A DNA stretch of 64,000 bases from Paenibacillus thiaminolyticus (lineage in GTDB: Bacteria > Bacillota > Bacilli > Paenibacillales > Paenibacillaceae), in NCBI RefSeq assembly GCF_007066085.1, contig NZ_CP041405.1:1178001-1242000 (forward strand), in the 5' to 3' direction. A program made the translations under genes and the position numbers. The notes under the pieces are model-generated. The model worked only from the letters and a program-made list of their open reading frames with translations, had not been told where the DNA came from and did no database searches. Shown piece by piece: positions 25,041-33,738 of the stretch; within the stretch, counting starts at the first letter, position 1; the number at the start of each line of letters is the position of its first letter.

Positions 25041-26519
25041 TCAGAGGATGATGGCAATCAAGCCGCCTGACCCTTCGTTGATAATGCGCCCCAGCGTCTC
25101 CTGCAGCTTGTAGCGCGCATTGTCCGGCATCATGGCGATCTTGCCCTGAATGCCCTCCCTGACGATCGAATGCAGGGAACGGCCGAAGATATCCGATTCC
25201 CAGATCTTCGTCGGGTCGTTCTCGAAGTCCTGCATCAGGTAACGCATCAATTCCTCGCTCTGCCTTTCCGTCCCGATAATCGGCGCGAATTCGGATTCGA
25301 CATCGACTCGAATCATATGAATAGACGGGGCCGTCGCCTTCAGCCGCACCCCGAAGCGGGATCCTTGGCGGATAAGCTCCGGCTCGTCGAGAGCCATCTC
25401 GCTCAACGTCGGAGCCGCGATGCCGTAGCCCGTCGTCTTCACCATCTCCAGCGCATCGGCGAACCGGTCATATTCCCGCTTCGCATGGGAGAATTCCTGC
25501 ATCAGTTGGAGCAAATGATCCTTGCCCCGAATTTCAACGCCGACGACCTCCATCAAAATCTGGTCATACAGCTCATCCGGCGCGTACAAGTCGATTTCGG
25601 CAACGCCTTGCCCCATATCCATCCCGCTAAGTCCGGCGCGGGCGATGAATTCATAATCCATGAACTGCTGCACGACGCGGTCGACATCGCGCAGCCGGCG
25701 GATATCTTTGACTGTATCGCGAACCGAGCTCTCATAGCTGCTGCGCAGCCAGTGGTTGTCATGAAGCACCATGACCCAGCTCGGCAGATTGACATTGACT
25801 TCATGAACCGGGAATTCGTACAGTACTTCCCGCAGTACGCCCATCACGTCATCTTCGCTCATCGTCGCGACGCTAAGAGCCATCACCGGAATGTCGTACT
25901 TCTCCTGCAGCTCGTTGCGCAGCGCGACGGTCTCTTCACTCTTCGGCCGCGTCGAGTTGATGACGAGCACGAACGGCTTGCCGACTTCCTTCAGCTCATT
26001 GATAACCCGCTCTTCGGAGTCGACATACGAATAGCGCGGAATCTCGGCGATCGTACCGTCGGTCGTAACGACAACACCCAGGGTGGAATGCTCCTGAATG
26101 ACCTTCCGCGTGCCGATCTCCGCCGCCTCCTGGAACGGTATCGGATCTTCGAACCACGGCGTATTGATCATCCGCGGTCCGTTCTCGTCTTCATAGCCTT
26201 TTGCGCCTTCCACGGCGTAACCGACGCAATCCACCAGGCGGACGTTCACGTCCAGTCCTTCCGCGACCTTAATCTGAACCGCATTATTCGGCACGAACTT
26301 CGGTTCCGTCGTCATAATCGTCTTGCCCGCAGCGCTCTGCGGCAGTTCGTCGACAGCACGAATGCGGTCGGATTCATTTGTAATATTCGGAAGAACGACC
26401 GTCTCCATGAAGCGCTTGATAAAAGTCGATTTCCCCGTGCGGACCGCACCGACGACCCCGAGGTAAATATCCCCGCCGGTACGCTCGGCAATGTCCTTAA
26501 AGATGTCCACTTTTTCCAA
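25041..26519 (-). CDS. spoIVA: Stage IV sporulation protein A, spore coat assembly ATPase
   Basis: SpoIVA polymerises on the outer forespore membrane as the base of the spore coat, using ATP. The 492-residue protein starts MEKVDIFKDIAERTGGD and has a Walker A GAVRTGKS at 24-31 in its GTPase-like N-terminal domain, then a middle domain and an amphipathic C-terminus ending in SGGLIAIIL, as in the family. The start codon is TTG with GAGGAGGGG seven bases upstream. Expression is expected in the mother cell, but no clear sigma-E promoter was confirmed. Confidence 0.98.
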   Translation of the reverse strand: MEKVDIFKDIAERTGGDIYLGVVGAVRTGKSTFIKRFMETVVLPNITNESDRIRAVDELPQSAAGKTIMTTEPKFVPNNAVQIKVAEGLDVNVRLVDCVGYAVEGAKGYEDENGPRMINTPWFEDPIPFQEAAEIGTRKVIQEHSTLGVVVTTDGTIAEIPRYSYVDSEERVINELKEVGKPFVLVINSTRPKSEETVALRNELQEKYDIPVMALSVATMSEDDVMGVLREVLYEFPVHEVNVNLPSWVMVLHDNHWLRSSYESSVRDTVKDIRRLRDVDRVVQQFMDYEFIARAGLSGMDMGQGVAEIDLYAPDELYDQILMEVVGVEIRGKDHLLQLMQEFSHAKREYDRFADALEMVKTTGYGIAAPTLSEMALDEPELIRQGSRFGVRLKATAPSIHMIRVDVESEFAPIIGTERQSEELMRYLMQDFENDPTKIWESDIFGRSLHSIVREGIQGKIAMMPDNARYKLQETLGRIINEGSGGLIAIIL

Positions 26520-26820
26520 TGATATCCCCTCCTCAAAATGTTCCGACGGACAAGAGGCTTTCGTCCGCCTCTCGTCCTTCTGAAACGATTGGCACCGTTG
26601 CTAGGATTGAGCTGTTGCCGTTGTCGCCAGTGTTCTCCGCCGAGACTTCACGTTGTACAAGGGCATTGCGACGCAACTCGTACATGTTTTTGGACTAGTA
26701 CCATCTTATTTCGCATCTCTCGCAAATATGACCCCTAATAGCAACATTTTTCTTCGCCGGGCGCACTCACGCCTTCCAAATCAGTTATATGAAAGTCATA
26801 GAAAAGTATGACAACGCAAA
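26520..26820. other. Gap upstream of spoIVA
   Basis: About 300 bases that must contain the spoIVA promoter. TCATATTT near 26720 on the minus strand is a passable sigma-E -35-like string, but I cannot define a matching -10. No gene is seen. Confidence 0.35.
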
Positions 26821-26853
26821 CAAGACCGTACGGAAAAATTCCATACGGTCTTG
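26821..26853 (-). terminator. Terminator after yphF-like gene
   Basis: CAAGACCGTATGGA / TCCGTACGGTCTTG arms (one wobble), then TTTGCGTTGT on the minus strand, 31 bp past the stop. Confidence 0.75.
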
Positions 26854-26883
26854 CTATTGGCCACGCGCTTGCCGGCGCATGGA

Positions 26884-27624
26884 TTACGATTCGGCTTCCG
26901 CTTGCGGCCACGGAGCCCCGTCCTTCCATATGTATGGGACGGATTTGACCGGAACATAGAATGATTTCTCGGTCAGCAGCGGGCGCAGGTCGGCTCCATC
27001 CTCCGCGGGCGGCTTGTCCCCTGCCTCGATGACCTGCATCAGCTCCATCGCGTAATCGGCGTAGACGTGTCCCTGTTCATCCATCATAAGCGCCAACGGT
27101 TCTCCGCTGAACGGATTTCTCACGCCCGACGGCTTGAGACCGGCGGCTGCTTCATCGATGCGATAAAAGCCGGGGTAGGCCTCCTCCTTCGAAGGCAGGC
27201 GTCCCTGCTTGCGCTTGTAAGAATCGACGGCACGGGCGGCATCGTTCACATATTGCGCCACCGCCAAATCCATGATGCGGACCTTGGGCTCCGTTTCTTC
27301 GTCGATAATGAGATAGGAGCCGCTGCCGCCCGCCTCGAACGCACTGGCCGGTGCGGCGCTCAGCTTGCCGCTGTGCTTCAGCGCCTCGAAGTCAACCCGG
27401 AACTTCTCATAGCGCGGAACATCCTCTTCGCTGTTCTGTATCGGGAGCAGCCCGGTGTCCTTCCCATATTCATCCACCGCGCTCTGCACGAGCAGCACGC
27501 CTTCGCGGGCGGACTGCTGGTTCTCCTTCCGCAATTCCTTCGGATACATGCATCCTTGCAGCAGCGCCAGCAATAGGGCGGTTACCGCCACGATGCCGGC
27601 CCTTCGATTTCGGTTCACAATCAT
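26884..27624 (-). CDS. yphF: YphF-like lipoprotein
   Basis: A 246-residue secreted lipoprotein: basic start, hydrophobic stretch at about 11-23 and a lipobox LLQGC with the acylated Cys25. The mature part has no recognised enzyme motif. Its position directly upstream of spoIVA is that of Bacillus YphF, and the name rests on that synteny and the lipoprotein nature. The function is unknown. A repeat string that also occurs before resA lies just upstream of its ribosome site. Confidence 0.75.
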   Translation of the reverse strand: MIVNRNRRAGIVAVTALLLALLQGCMYPKELRKENQQSAREGVLLVQSAVDEYGKDTGLLPIQNSEEDVPRYEKFRVDFEALKHSGKLSAAPASAFEAGGSGSYLIIDEETEPKVRIMDLAVAQYVNDAARAVDSYKRKQGRLPSKEEAYPGFYRIDEAAAGLKPSGVRNPFSGEPLALMMDEQGHVYADYAMELMQVIEAGDKPPAEDGADLRPLLTEKSFYVPVKSVPYIWKDGAPWPQAEAES

Positions 27625-27643
27625 TCCCTCCAGCCTGTGTCTA

Positions 27644-27676
27644 TTAGAGGTTGTTCAAAAAGTCCGCTTTTGATCA
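27644..27676 (-). repeat. Short dispersed repeat, copy 1
   Basis: The minus strand reads AAAAGCGGACTTTTTGAACAACCTCT, split here by the 20-base limit as AAAAGCGGACTTTTTG then AACAACCTCT. A near copy lies before resA at 54543-54568. Both abut the ribosome site of a membrane or lipid-anchored protein gene. Confidence 0.6.
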
Positions 27677-27702
27677 CGAATGAATATCTATTATTAAGCT
27701 TG

Positions 27703-28059
27703 CTACCACAACGTGTCCTCGCCGCGCTGTTCCTCCAGCTTGCGGCGCACAAGCGCTTTCAACGGATCTTCCGGCACCTCGACCGTTACGCTTCCCGCGC
27801 TGCCGCTCAGCCGGACCTGGCATGCCAGGCGAGGGCCCAGCGTCTCCTCCATCCCCATCTTCCGCACCTCAGGCGGCGTCGGCGCCGTTACGGCATGCGC
27901 ATCGCCGGACACGTTCACCTTGCACAGGAGGCAGCCCGCTTTGCCTCCGCAGCGCGTTCGCACGGCAACTCCGGCTTGACGGGCGGCCGCCAGTATCGTC
28001 GTCGGCCGGACGATATCAATGACTTTGCCGGCCGGCATAAATGTCACGCGTGTTCCCAC
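27703..28059 (-). CDS. [2Fe-2S] ferredoxin-like protein
   Basis: A 118-residue protein with a plant-type ferredoxin cluster site: Cys-x6-Cys-x2-Cys at about residues 37-47 (RCGGKAGCLLC) and a fourth Cys in LACQV near 80. One extra spacing residue pair relative to the usual Cx4Cx2C is possible: CGGKAGC contains C, five residues, then C. The start is GTG after AAAGGAGGAGC; the ATG-initiated longer frame is not supported. It is an electron carrier by fold, partner unknown. A second ferredoxin lies beyond the adjacent nucleotidyltransferase-like gene. Confidence 0.8.
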   Translation of the reverse strand: MGTRVTFMPAGKVIDIVRPTTILAAARQAGVAVRTRCGGKAGCLLCKVNVSGDAHAVTAPTPPEVRKMGMEETLGPRLACQVRLSGSAGSVTVEVPEDPLKALVRRKLEEQRGEDTLW

Positions 28060-28122
28060 AGCGCTCCTCCTTTTGACTGCAGCCTTCTCGGTGCTGATAA
28101 CCGGTCTTTGGAACACCCATTT

Positions 28123-28761
28123 CTATTCTTCCTCCCCTTCCCGATCGATTCGGCTCGGGATGATGCCGGCCATCACCTGCGGACAGAGCGCGCACAGCCG
28201 CTCCGCGAAGCGCGAGCTGGCCTGGCAGCGGTTCCATACGGCCCGCATCGCCGCGACATGCTGGTCCGGCTCCCGATTCATGACGCGCACGATGGCCTGT
28301 GTGCGATCCTCCCGCTCCCGCAGCAGGTTGAAGACCAACTCATGCGCCAGCGGCATCAACCGGATATTATGGCGCCCGAGTATATGCTCCGGCCCGACGG
28401 GCCACAGCCCTTCGACAATCACCGTCTCATAGCGGCATTCCGGCGTCGTGACCTTGAAGCTCCCGACCAGCTCGGCCGTAACCCGCTCATGGCAGTAATG
28501 GCTTAACAACGAGCGGTAGCGGTCAGTGAAGCTCCATTCCGGCTTATCCGTCGACCAGACGCCCCAAGCGCGGTGCAGCGAACCCGCCTCCGCTTCATCC
28601 GCATACATATCGATGTCGCGCGGTTCGCGGTCGATATCGACGCCTTGCAGGACCAAGCCGCAGCTTCCGCCCAGCATCCAGGGCAGCGTCCCCGGCGGGC
28701 AGGCCTCCGTCAAAAGGCAGATACAATTCTCAAGCGACTGAGACAATGAATGTTCGTTCAT
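28123..28761 (-). CDS. Nucleotidyltransferase-fold protein
   Basis: A 212-residue protein with the minimal nucleotidyltransferase pattern: GGSCGLVLQG near residue 30 followed by RDIDMY about 16 residues later, giving the hG[GS]x..DxD metal site. The rest is helical. Relatives include aminoglycoside nucleotidyltransferases and uncharacterised MNT-type enzymes; no substrate can be named. The ATG at 28761 is chosen for its GGAG site and removes 36 unlikely residues. It is sandwiched between two small ferredoxin genes. Confidence 0.6.
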   Translation of the reverse strand: MNEHSLSQSLENCICLLTEACPPGTLPWMLGGSCGLVLQGVDIDREPRDIDMYADEAEAGSLHRAWGVWSTDKPEWSFTDRYRSLLSHYCHERVTAELVGSFKVTTPECRYETVIVEGLWPVGPEHILGRHNIRLMPLAHELVFNLLREREDRTQAIVRVMNREPDQHVAAMRAVWNRCQASSRFAERLCALCPQVMAGIIPSRIDREGEEE

Positions 28762-28885
28762 GCGGCGTGCTCCATTTCTTCTGTGAATCTTGACGCGGCG
28801 GGGAGGGCGGTAAGCCCTTCCGCGACACACGTGCAAATGATGAATGCCCGTAATGATGGACAGCGCCAATAGACGCAGCTGCTCA

Positions 28886-29185
28886 TCAAAAATACGGCTT
28901 ATGTATCGCTTCTACCTGACCGTCCTTCACCACCGCCGTCTGACAAGCGAGACGGTAGCCTTGATGGAATTCCTCCTCGTCCATCCGGTTCCATTCCGCA
29001 TCGGTGACATCGCCCAGGTTGTCGTAGCCCGAGATAATCTGACAGCGGCAGCGGGCGCAGGTCCCCCGCGTGCAGGAAAAGGCCCAGTCCACCTCGGCCT
29101 GAATAGCGGCTTCAAGCAGTGTTGTTCCGACCGGCACCGTCACGGTAGCCTCTCGTTCACGTCCCCGTACCTTAATGTCTGCCAT
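28886..29185 (-). CDS. [2Fe-2S] ferredoxin
   Basis: A 99-residue plant-type ferredoxin. Cys38-x4-Cys43-x2-Cys46 (SCTRGTCARCRC) and a distal Cys near residue 81 (RLACQT) ligate one [2Fe-2S] cluster. It is full length for the fold and starts with ATG. No reductase or oxygenase is adjacent, so its electron partner is unknown. Confidence 0.9.
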   Translation of the reverse strand: MADIKVRGREREATVTVPVGTTLLEAAIQAEVDWAFSCTRGTCARCRCQIISGYDNLGDVTDAEWNRMDEEEFHQGYRLACQTAVVKDGQVEAIHKPYF

Positions 29186-29219
29186 AACCGGTTGCTCCTC
29201 CTAAATATGCGTGTTGTGA

Positions 29220-29399
29220 TTACATAATGGAAATCAGGCCATACAGCATGCCGGCCAATAACATAATGAATGCGACCAACGATAGAATGCCTTTAACCCA
29301 ACCCTTGGTCTTCGTTCTGGCGAACATGATTAAAAAGGCGGAAAAAGCCATCAGGCCGATTCCGATAAATGATACCCACATCTTCGTCATACCATCCAT
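29220..29399 (-). CDS. yphE: DUF2768 small membrane protein (YphE-like)
   Basis: A 59-residue protein made of two hydrophobic helices (about 7-26 and 38-57) joined by the basic turn RTKTKGW. Size and position between gpsA and spoIVA match Bacillus YphE. I start at ATG 29399, ten bases after GGGAG; an ATG at 29417 abuts its ribosome site. The function is unknown, possibly sporulation-related. Confidence 0.75.
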   Translation of the reverse strand: MDGMTKMWVSFIGIGLMAFSAFLIMFARTKTKGWVKGILSLVAFIMLLAGMLYGLISIM

Positions 29400-29506
29400 A
29401 GTCTCTGATTCTCCCATTCCTCACAAACTGCTCCCATTATACCATTCGTACCCTCATAAGAAAACGAAAGTGGACAATTCATAGATCTTCCCAACCAATA
29501 GAAAAA

Positions 29507-29532
29507 GCAGCGCAAGCATCCGCTCACGCTGC
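29507..29532 (-). terminator. Terminator after spoVIF
   Basis: GCAGCG / CGCTGC arms with a 14-base loop and TTTTTCTATT on the minus strand, 24 bp past the stop. Confidence 0.75.
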
Positions 29533-29555
29533 CGGCCGGGTCGGGACGGTAACCG

Positions 29556-29834
29556 TTACTTCTTCATCATCATTTTCATCAACGCTTCCATGTTGTTCGG
29601 ATTCATGCCGCTCTTCTTCACGGCGCTGACAATATCATTTATCGTAGATTCCGTCACGGGAAGCTTAGCAACCGAAGCGACCTGCTTGATAAGCTGGCGC
29701 AGTTGGGTCTCGCTCTGAAGCGTGGAAGGCTTAACCGATCCGGCAAGCTTTTTGATTTGGTTTTCGGTTATGGTTTTGCCGGCTTTTTTGTTGATCTTAT
29801 TCAGGGCTTCCCTCGGGAATTTACTGTTCGCCAT
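29556..29834 (-). CDS. spoVIF: Stage VI sporulation protein F
   Basis: A 92-residue, lysine-rich helical protein with the SpoVIF pattern: ALNKINKKAG, then KKLAG, and a central TQLRQLIKQVASVAKLPVT, ending in a Met/Lys-rich tail (MKMMMKK). In Bacillus the homologue is needed late for coat gene expression. The start ATG follows GGAGGGAG, with a 9-bp inverted repeat immediately upstream. Confidence 0.8.
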   Translation of the reverse strand: MANSKFPREALNKINKKAGKTITENQIKKLAGSVKPSTLQSETQLRQLIKQVASVAKLPVTESTINDIVSAVKKSGMNPNNMEALMKMMMKK

Positions 29835-29847
29835 ATACTCCCTCCTT

Positions 29848-29880
29848 AAGTCTGTTTACCTACAATGTATGAACAGACTT
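29848..29880. repeat. Perfect inverted repeat just upstream of spoVIF
   Basis: AAGTCTGTT and AACAGACTT, nine bases each, flank a 15-base spacer. It lies right before the spoVIF ribosome site and has no T-tract, so it is more likely an operator or leader hairpin than a terminator. Confidence 0.5.
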
Positions 29881-29929
29881 CAAGGGAGGTGAGAGATACC
29901 CCCGGATTTCCGCTCTCTTCCTTGAACGG

Positions 29930-30955
29930 TCAGGACCAGGCAGCCACTTCTTCGATCTCATGCTTGCGGACGCGGCCCATCAAAAATTCTACCGCCGTCT
30001 TCGCTTCCCTGCCTTCAAACAGGACGCGATACAGCTGCTCGGTAATCGGCATCTGCACCCCGTATTGCTCGGACAGCCGGTAGGCCGCCTTCGTCGTGCG
30101 GATGCCTTCGACGACCATCCCCATCCGGGACAACACGTCGTCCACGGCCATGCCTTGCCCTATCATCGAGCCTGCGCGCCAATTGCGGCTATGCTGGCTC
30201 GTACAGGTGACGACAAGGTCGCCGACGCCGGCCAGGCCCGCAAACGTGAGCGCATTGGCGCCCATCTTCGTTCCGAGGCGCGCGATTTCGGCTAATCCGC
30301 GCGTCAGCAAGGCCGCTTTGGCATTATCGCCGAAGCCGAGCCCATCGGACAGGCCCGCGCCCAACGCAATGATATTTTTCAGCGAGCCGGCCAGCTCCAC
30401 GCCGAGCACATCGGGATTCGTATACACCCGGAAGAAGGTGTCATTCATGAACAAATCCTGCGCCTGCTCGGCCGTCTCCAAGCCGGCGGAAGCGACGACA
30501 ACCGTCGTCGGGCATTGCAGTACCACTTCTTCCGCATGACTCGGCCCAGACAGGACCGCAATTCGCTCCAAGCCGCATTCGAGCTCCGCGGCCAATACTT
30601 CCGACATGCGGGCCAACGACTCGGTCTCGAAGCCTTTGGTCGCATGGACGATAATCATCTCATCCGTAACATACGGCTTCATCTGGCCGGCCACTTGGCG
30701 CATGGCAGAAGATGGCGCCACGACAACGCATGCCGAGGCTCCCTCCATGGCTTCCTGCATGCTGCATGTCGCCTTCAATCCAGGGTGAAGCACGACGTCC
30801 GGCAAATATTTTCCGTTGCGATGCTTCTCATTAATTTCTTCCGCTTGGTCGCAATGGCGTGTCCATAAGTACACGTCATGCCCATTTTGCGCAAGCACCT
30901 CACTGAGTGCCGTCCCCCAGCTTCCGGCGACGAGTACGGCAACTTTAGCGGACAC
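29930..30955 (-). CDS. gpsA: Glycerol-3-phosphate dehydrogenase [NAD(P)+]
   Basis: GpsA reduces dihydroxyacetone phosphate to sn-glycerol-3-phosphate for phospholipid synthesis. The 341-residue protein has an N-terminal Rossmann fold, the KNIIALGAGLSDGL segment with the catalytic Lys near residue 190, and RGLAEIARLG. In the cofactor loop, AGSWGTAL lacks the first Gly of GxGxxG (Val9 in its place); the other glycines remain. Its start overlaps plsY by 11 bases, placing two consecutive lipid steps in one unit. Confidence 0.96.
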   Translation of the reverse strand: MSAKVAVLVAGSWGTALSEVLAQNGHDVYLWTRHCDQAEEINEKHRNGKYLPDVVLHPGLKATCSMQEAMEGASACVVVAPSSAMRQVAGQMKPYVTDEMIIVHATKGFETESLARMSEVLAAELECGLERIAVLSGPSHAEEVVLQCPTTVVVASAGLETAEQAQDLFMNDTFFRVYTNPDVLGVELAGSLKNIIALGAGLSDGLGFGDNAKAALLTRGLAEIARLGTKMGANALTFAGLAGVGDLVVTCTSQHSRNWRAGSMIGQGMAVDDVLSRMGMVVEGIRTTKAAYRLSEQYGVQMPITEQLYRVLFEGREAKTAVEFLMGRVRKHEIEEVAAWS

Positions 30956-31559
30956 GTGGCACCTCTCCTTTCTTCGATCCGAGGCGATTCTCCGTGCCTC
31001 TCCACAGCTTCATAATATTGCTTCGGTGACGATAGAAGGCGAACGCGCAAATAAGCAGGCTGCCCCAAAATATCGGCCAATCATAACGAAAAATCAAAAT
31101 AAAGACCGGTGTCAGCAACGTGAAAATAAGCGAGCCGAGGGACACATACCGCTTCCAGACAATCGAGGCGATGGCCAGCACGCCCGCCGTGAAGGCGGGC
31201 CAAAACGCCAGCATCGCCAGCACGCCAATCGTCGTCGCGATCCCTTTGCCGCCGCGAAAACGGAAGTATACCGGCCAGTTATGACCGACGATCGCCGCGA
31301 TGCCGCACCCGACCATCGACCAAGCATTATCGGTCAGCCACCATCCAAGCAGCACGGCAATAATTCCTTTGACCGCATCCAGCAGCAGCACGCAGATCGC
31401 TGGTCCCTTGCCCAGCACGCGCAGCGTATTGGTCGCGCCGGCATTGCCGCTCCCATGCTGCCGGATATCGATTCCGCGCAGCCATTTGGCGAACAGGAGG
31501 CTGAAACTGATTGAACCGATTAAGTAACTTGCCACAATGGCAATGATTGAATATACCAA
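30945..31559 (-). CDS. plsY: Glycerol-3-phosphate acyltransferase PlsY
   Basis: PlsY acylates glycerol-3-phosphate with acyl phosphate, the first membrane lipid step. The 204-residue protein has about five membrane segments and the three family motifs: SGNAGATNTLRVLG (about 37-50), the GHNWPVYFRFRGGKG loop near 92-106, and a later G-rich loop. It sits directly before gpsA in the transcript. Confidence 0.96.
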   Translation of the reverse strand: MVYSIIAIVASYLIGSISFSLLFAKWLRGIDIRQHGSGNAGATNTLRVLGKGPAICVLLLDAVKGIIAVLLGWWLTDNAWSMVGCGIAAIVGHNWPVYFRFRGGKGIATTIGVLAMLAFWPAFTAGVLAIASIVWKRYVSLGSLIFTLLTPVFILIFRYDWPIFWGSLLICAFAFYRHRSNIMKLWRGTENRLGSKKGEVPRVR

Positions 31560-31571
31560 TTCCGATCTCCC

Positions 31572-32894
31572 CTAACCTTCATCGGATTTGCGGCGGGTGA
31601 ACAGCCGTATCGGCGTGCCCTCGAAGTCGAACGACGTCCGGATCCGGTTCTCCAAATAGCGCTCGTAGGAGAAATGCATCAGCTCCGGATCGTTGACGAA
31701 GATAACAATCGTCGGCGGCTTCACCGCGACCTGCGTCGCATAATTAATGCGAAGTCGTCTGCCTTTATCCGTTGGCGGAGGGTTGTATGCGACCGCATCG
31801 CTGATAACATCGTTGAGCAGATGGGTCGGTATTCTCTTCGCATGGTGCTCTGCAACATGCTCGATGACCGGCAGGAGCTTGTGAAGCCGCTGCTTCGTCT
31901 TAGCGGACAGGAAGACGATAGGCGCATAAGGCATGAACAGGAAATGATCGCGAATCTTCGTCTCGAATTCATGCATCGTGCGATCGTTCTTCTCGACGAC
32001 ATCCCATTTATTGACGACAAACAGTACCGCCTTGCCGGCCTCATGGGCATAGCCTGCAATATGCTTGTCTTGCTCAATAATGCCTTCTTCGCCGTTGATG
32101 ACGACAAGGACGACATCGGCCCGCTCGATCGCTTTCATGGAGCGCATGACGCTGTACTTCTCGGTCGTCTCGTACACCTTGCCGCGCTTGCGCATCCCGG
32201 CTGTATCGATCAGCACGAACCGCTGTCCGTCCTTCTCGAACGGAGTATCGATCGCGTCGCGCGTCGTGCCCGCAATATCGCTCACAATAACGCGGTCCTC
32301 GCCTAATATGGCATTGACGAGCGAGGATTTGCCTACGTTCGGTCTTCCGATCAGCGCGACTCGGATAACATCCTCATCATACTCTTCCTCGGTCATCTCA
32401 GGAAAACGGTTGACCACTTCATCCAACAAATCGCCAAGTCCTGTGCCGTGCGAGCCGGAGATAGGCACCGGATCCCCGAATCCAAGACTGTAAAATTCAT
32501 AAACATCGTCCATGCGTTGCAAGTTGTCTACTTTGTTAATCGCAAGAACTACCGGCTTGCCGGAACGGAACAGAATCTCAGCCACTTCCTCGTCCGCCTG
32601 GGTTACGCCGCTCTTCGCTTCGCACATAAAAACAATGACATCCGCCTCTTCAATGGCCAGTTCGGCCTGCACACGGATAGAGCGGAGCATCTCGTCTTCG
32701 CCGTACACTTCAATTCCGCCCGTGTCAATAACGCTGAACGGCTTGCCATTCCATTCGCCCGTTCCGTAAATACGGTCGCGTGTCACGCCAGGCTTGTCCT
32801 CCACTATGGCCAAACGGTCGCCGATGACTCGGTTAAAAATGGTGGACTTGCCGACATTCGGCCGCCCGACAATGGCAACAACGGGTTTTGCCAT
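31572..32894 (-). CDS. der: Ribosome-assembly GTPase Der (EngA)
   Basis: Der is needed for 50S subunit maturation. The 440-residue protein has two tandem G domains, each with GRPNVGKS (near residues 8 and 185), DTGG/DTAG switch motifs and NKxD (NKVD, NKWD), then a KH-like C-terminal domain. The start is the ATG eight bases after GAGGAG; the GTG nine bases upstream, in frame, is not used here. Confidence 0.98.
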   Translation of the reverse strand: MAKPVVAIVGRPNVGKSTIFNRVIGDRLAIVEDKPGVTRDRIYGTGEWNGKPFSVIDTGGIEVYGEDEMLRSIRVQAELAIEEADVIVFMCEAKSGVTQADEEVAEILFRSGKPVVLAINKVDNLQRMDDVYEFYSLGFGDPVPISGSHGTGLGDLLDEVVNRFPEMTEEEYDEDVIRVALIGRPNVGKSSLVNAILGEDRVIVSDIAGTTRDAIDTPFEKDGQRFVLIDTAGMRKRGKVYETTEKYSVMRSMKAIERADVVLVVINGEEGIIEQDKHIAGYAHEAGKAVLFVVNKWDVVEKNDRTMHEFETKIRDHFLFMPYAPIVFLSAKTKQRLHKLLPVIEHVAEHHAKRIPTHLLNDVISDAVAYNPPPTDKGRRLRINYATQVAVKPPTIVIFVNDPELMHFSYERYLENRIRTSFDFEGTPIRLFTRRKSDEG

Positions 32895-33033
32895 GCAGTT
32901 CACTCCTCATCTCTAATGCAACATCTACACGTAGTTCATCATATCAAAAAATCAGCACCTTGGCTAACCAATTTGCAGGAGACCTGCCTAATTTGTAGCT
33001 CTCCTGTATCCGGCACCGACGATGCGCCGCAGC

Positions 33034-33639
33034 TCATTGCAAGCGCATCTGAATCCATTTGTGCCGGGACCATTCAATGACCGCAGACAGCAACCGGACG
33101 CTCACAAACATGACCCACCACGCATCCTGCACGGCGGCGCTGCCGAATTCTCCGGAAGAGGACATTTTCAATTGAATGAGTCCTTCGCCTGCCGTAAGTC
33201 CAAGTGTCAGCATAATCCACTGATGCGTCCATTCCCGCGAGCACAGCAGCACGATCGCGATAATCATCAGATAGGAGGCGCTGTGTACCGGGATCAGCGG
33301 GAGCGGCCAGATCGCCGACTGGGACAGCAGCGCCGTCCATAGCCAGACCGCGCCGATAAATACGATGCGCCCGGCCAAAATGAACATGACCCAGCCGGAG
33401 GCTTGCGCCTGCATGCCGGCCAGACTTCCCGCAATCATACACCACAGCAGCCATACCGGCTGAATCCCGCGTCCTTCCGATAGCAGACCGAAGCCCGCAT
33501 CGTGATAGAACAGCCAGAACAGTCCGACCAGAAGCAGAACCGATCGGGCTGTTCCGGGCAGCAGCACATCCCTCCATCCCGTCGCCACCAATATGGCACA
33601 ACAGAGCCACAAAATGAATGACAGCATCCCCGGCAACAC
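33034..33639 (-). CDS. yphA: YphA-like membrane protein
   Basis: A 201-residue polytopic protein with six hydrophobic stretches and few charged residues. Its place between the S1-like gene and der is that of Bacillus YphA, a membrane protein of unknown function. The start is GTG with GGAG about ten bases upstream; an ATG four codons later is an alternative. No catalytic motif is visible. Confidence 0.7.
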   Translation of the reverse strand: MLPGMLSFILWLCCAILVATGWRDVLLPGTARSVLLLVGLFWLFYHDAGFGLLSEGRGIQPVWLLWCMIAGSLAGMQAQASGWVMFILAGRIVFIGAVWLWTALLSQSAIWPLPLIPVHSASYLMIIAIVLLCSREWTHQWIMLTLGLTAGEGLIQLKMSSSGEFGSAAVQDAWWVMFVSVRLLSAVIEWSRHKWIQMRLQ

Positions 33640-33698
33640 ATCGCTTCAACTCCGATTCCTTTTTTGCTTATTATTTGAAGGAGTCTGCAAAAATAAAC

Positions 33699-33722
33699 GG
33701 CGGGCTCCTGAGGAGCCCGCCG
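33699..33722 (-). terminator. Terminator after the S1-like gene
   Basis: A 12-bp perfect stem CGGCGGGCTCCT / AGGAGCCCGCCG followed by TTTATTTTTG on the minus strand, 17 bp past the stop. Confidence 0.92.
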
Positions 33723-33738
33723 AAGGACACGGATTCGA

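Noticed and set aside
25170..26522. 450-codon plus-strand frame opposite spoIVA
   Set aside because: Antisense shadow; the minus-strand SpoIVA product is unmistakable.
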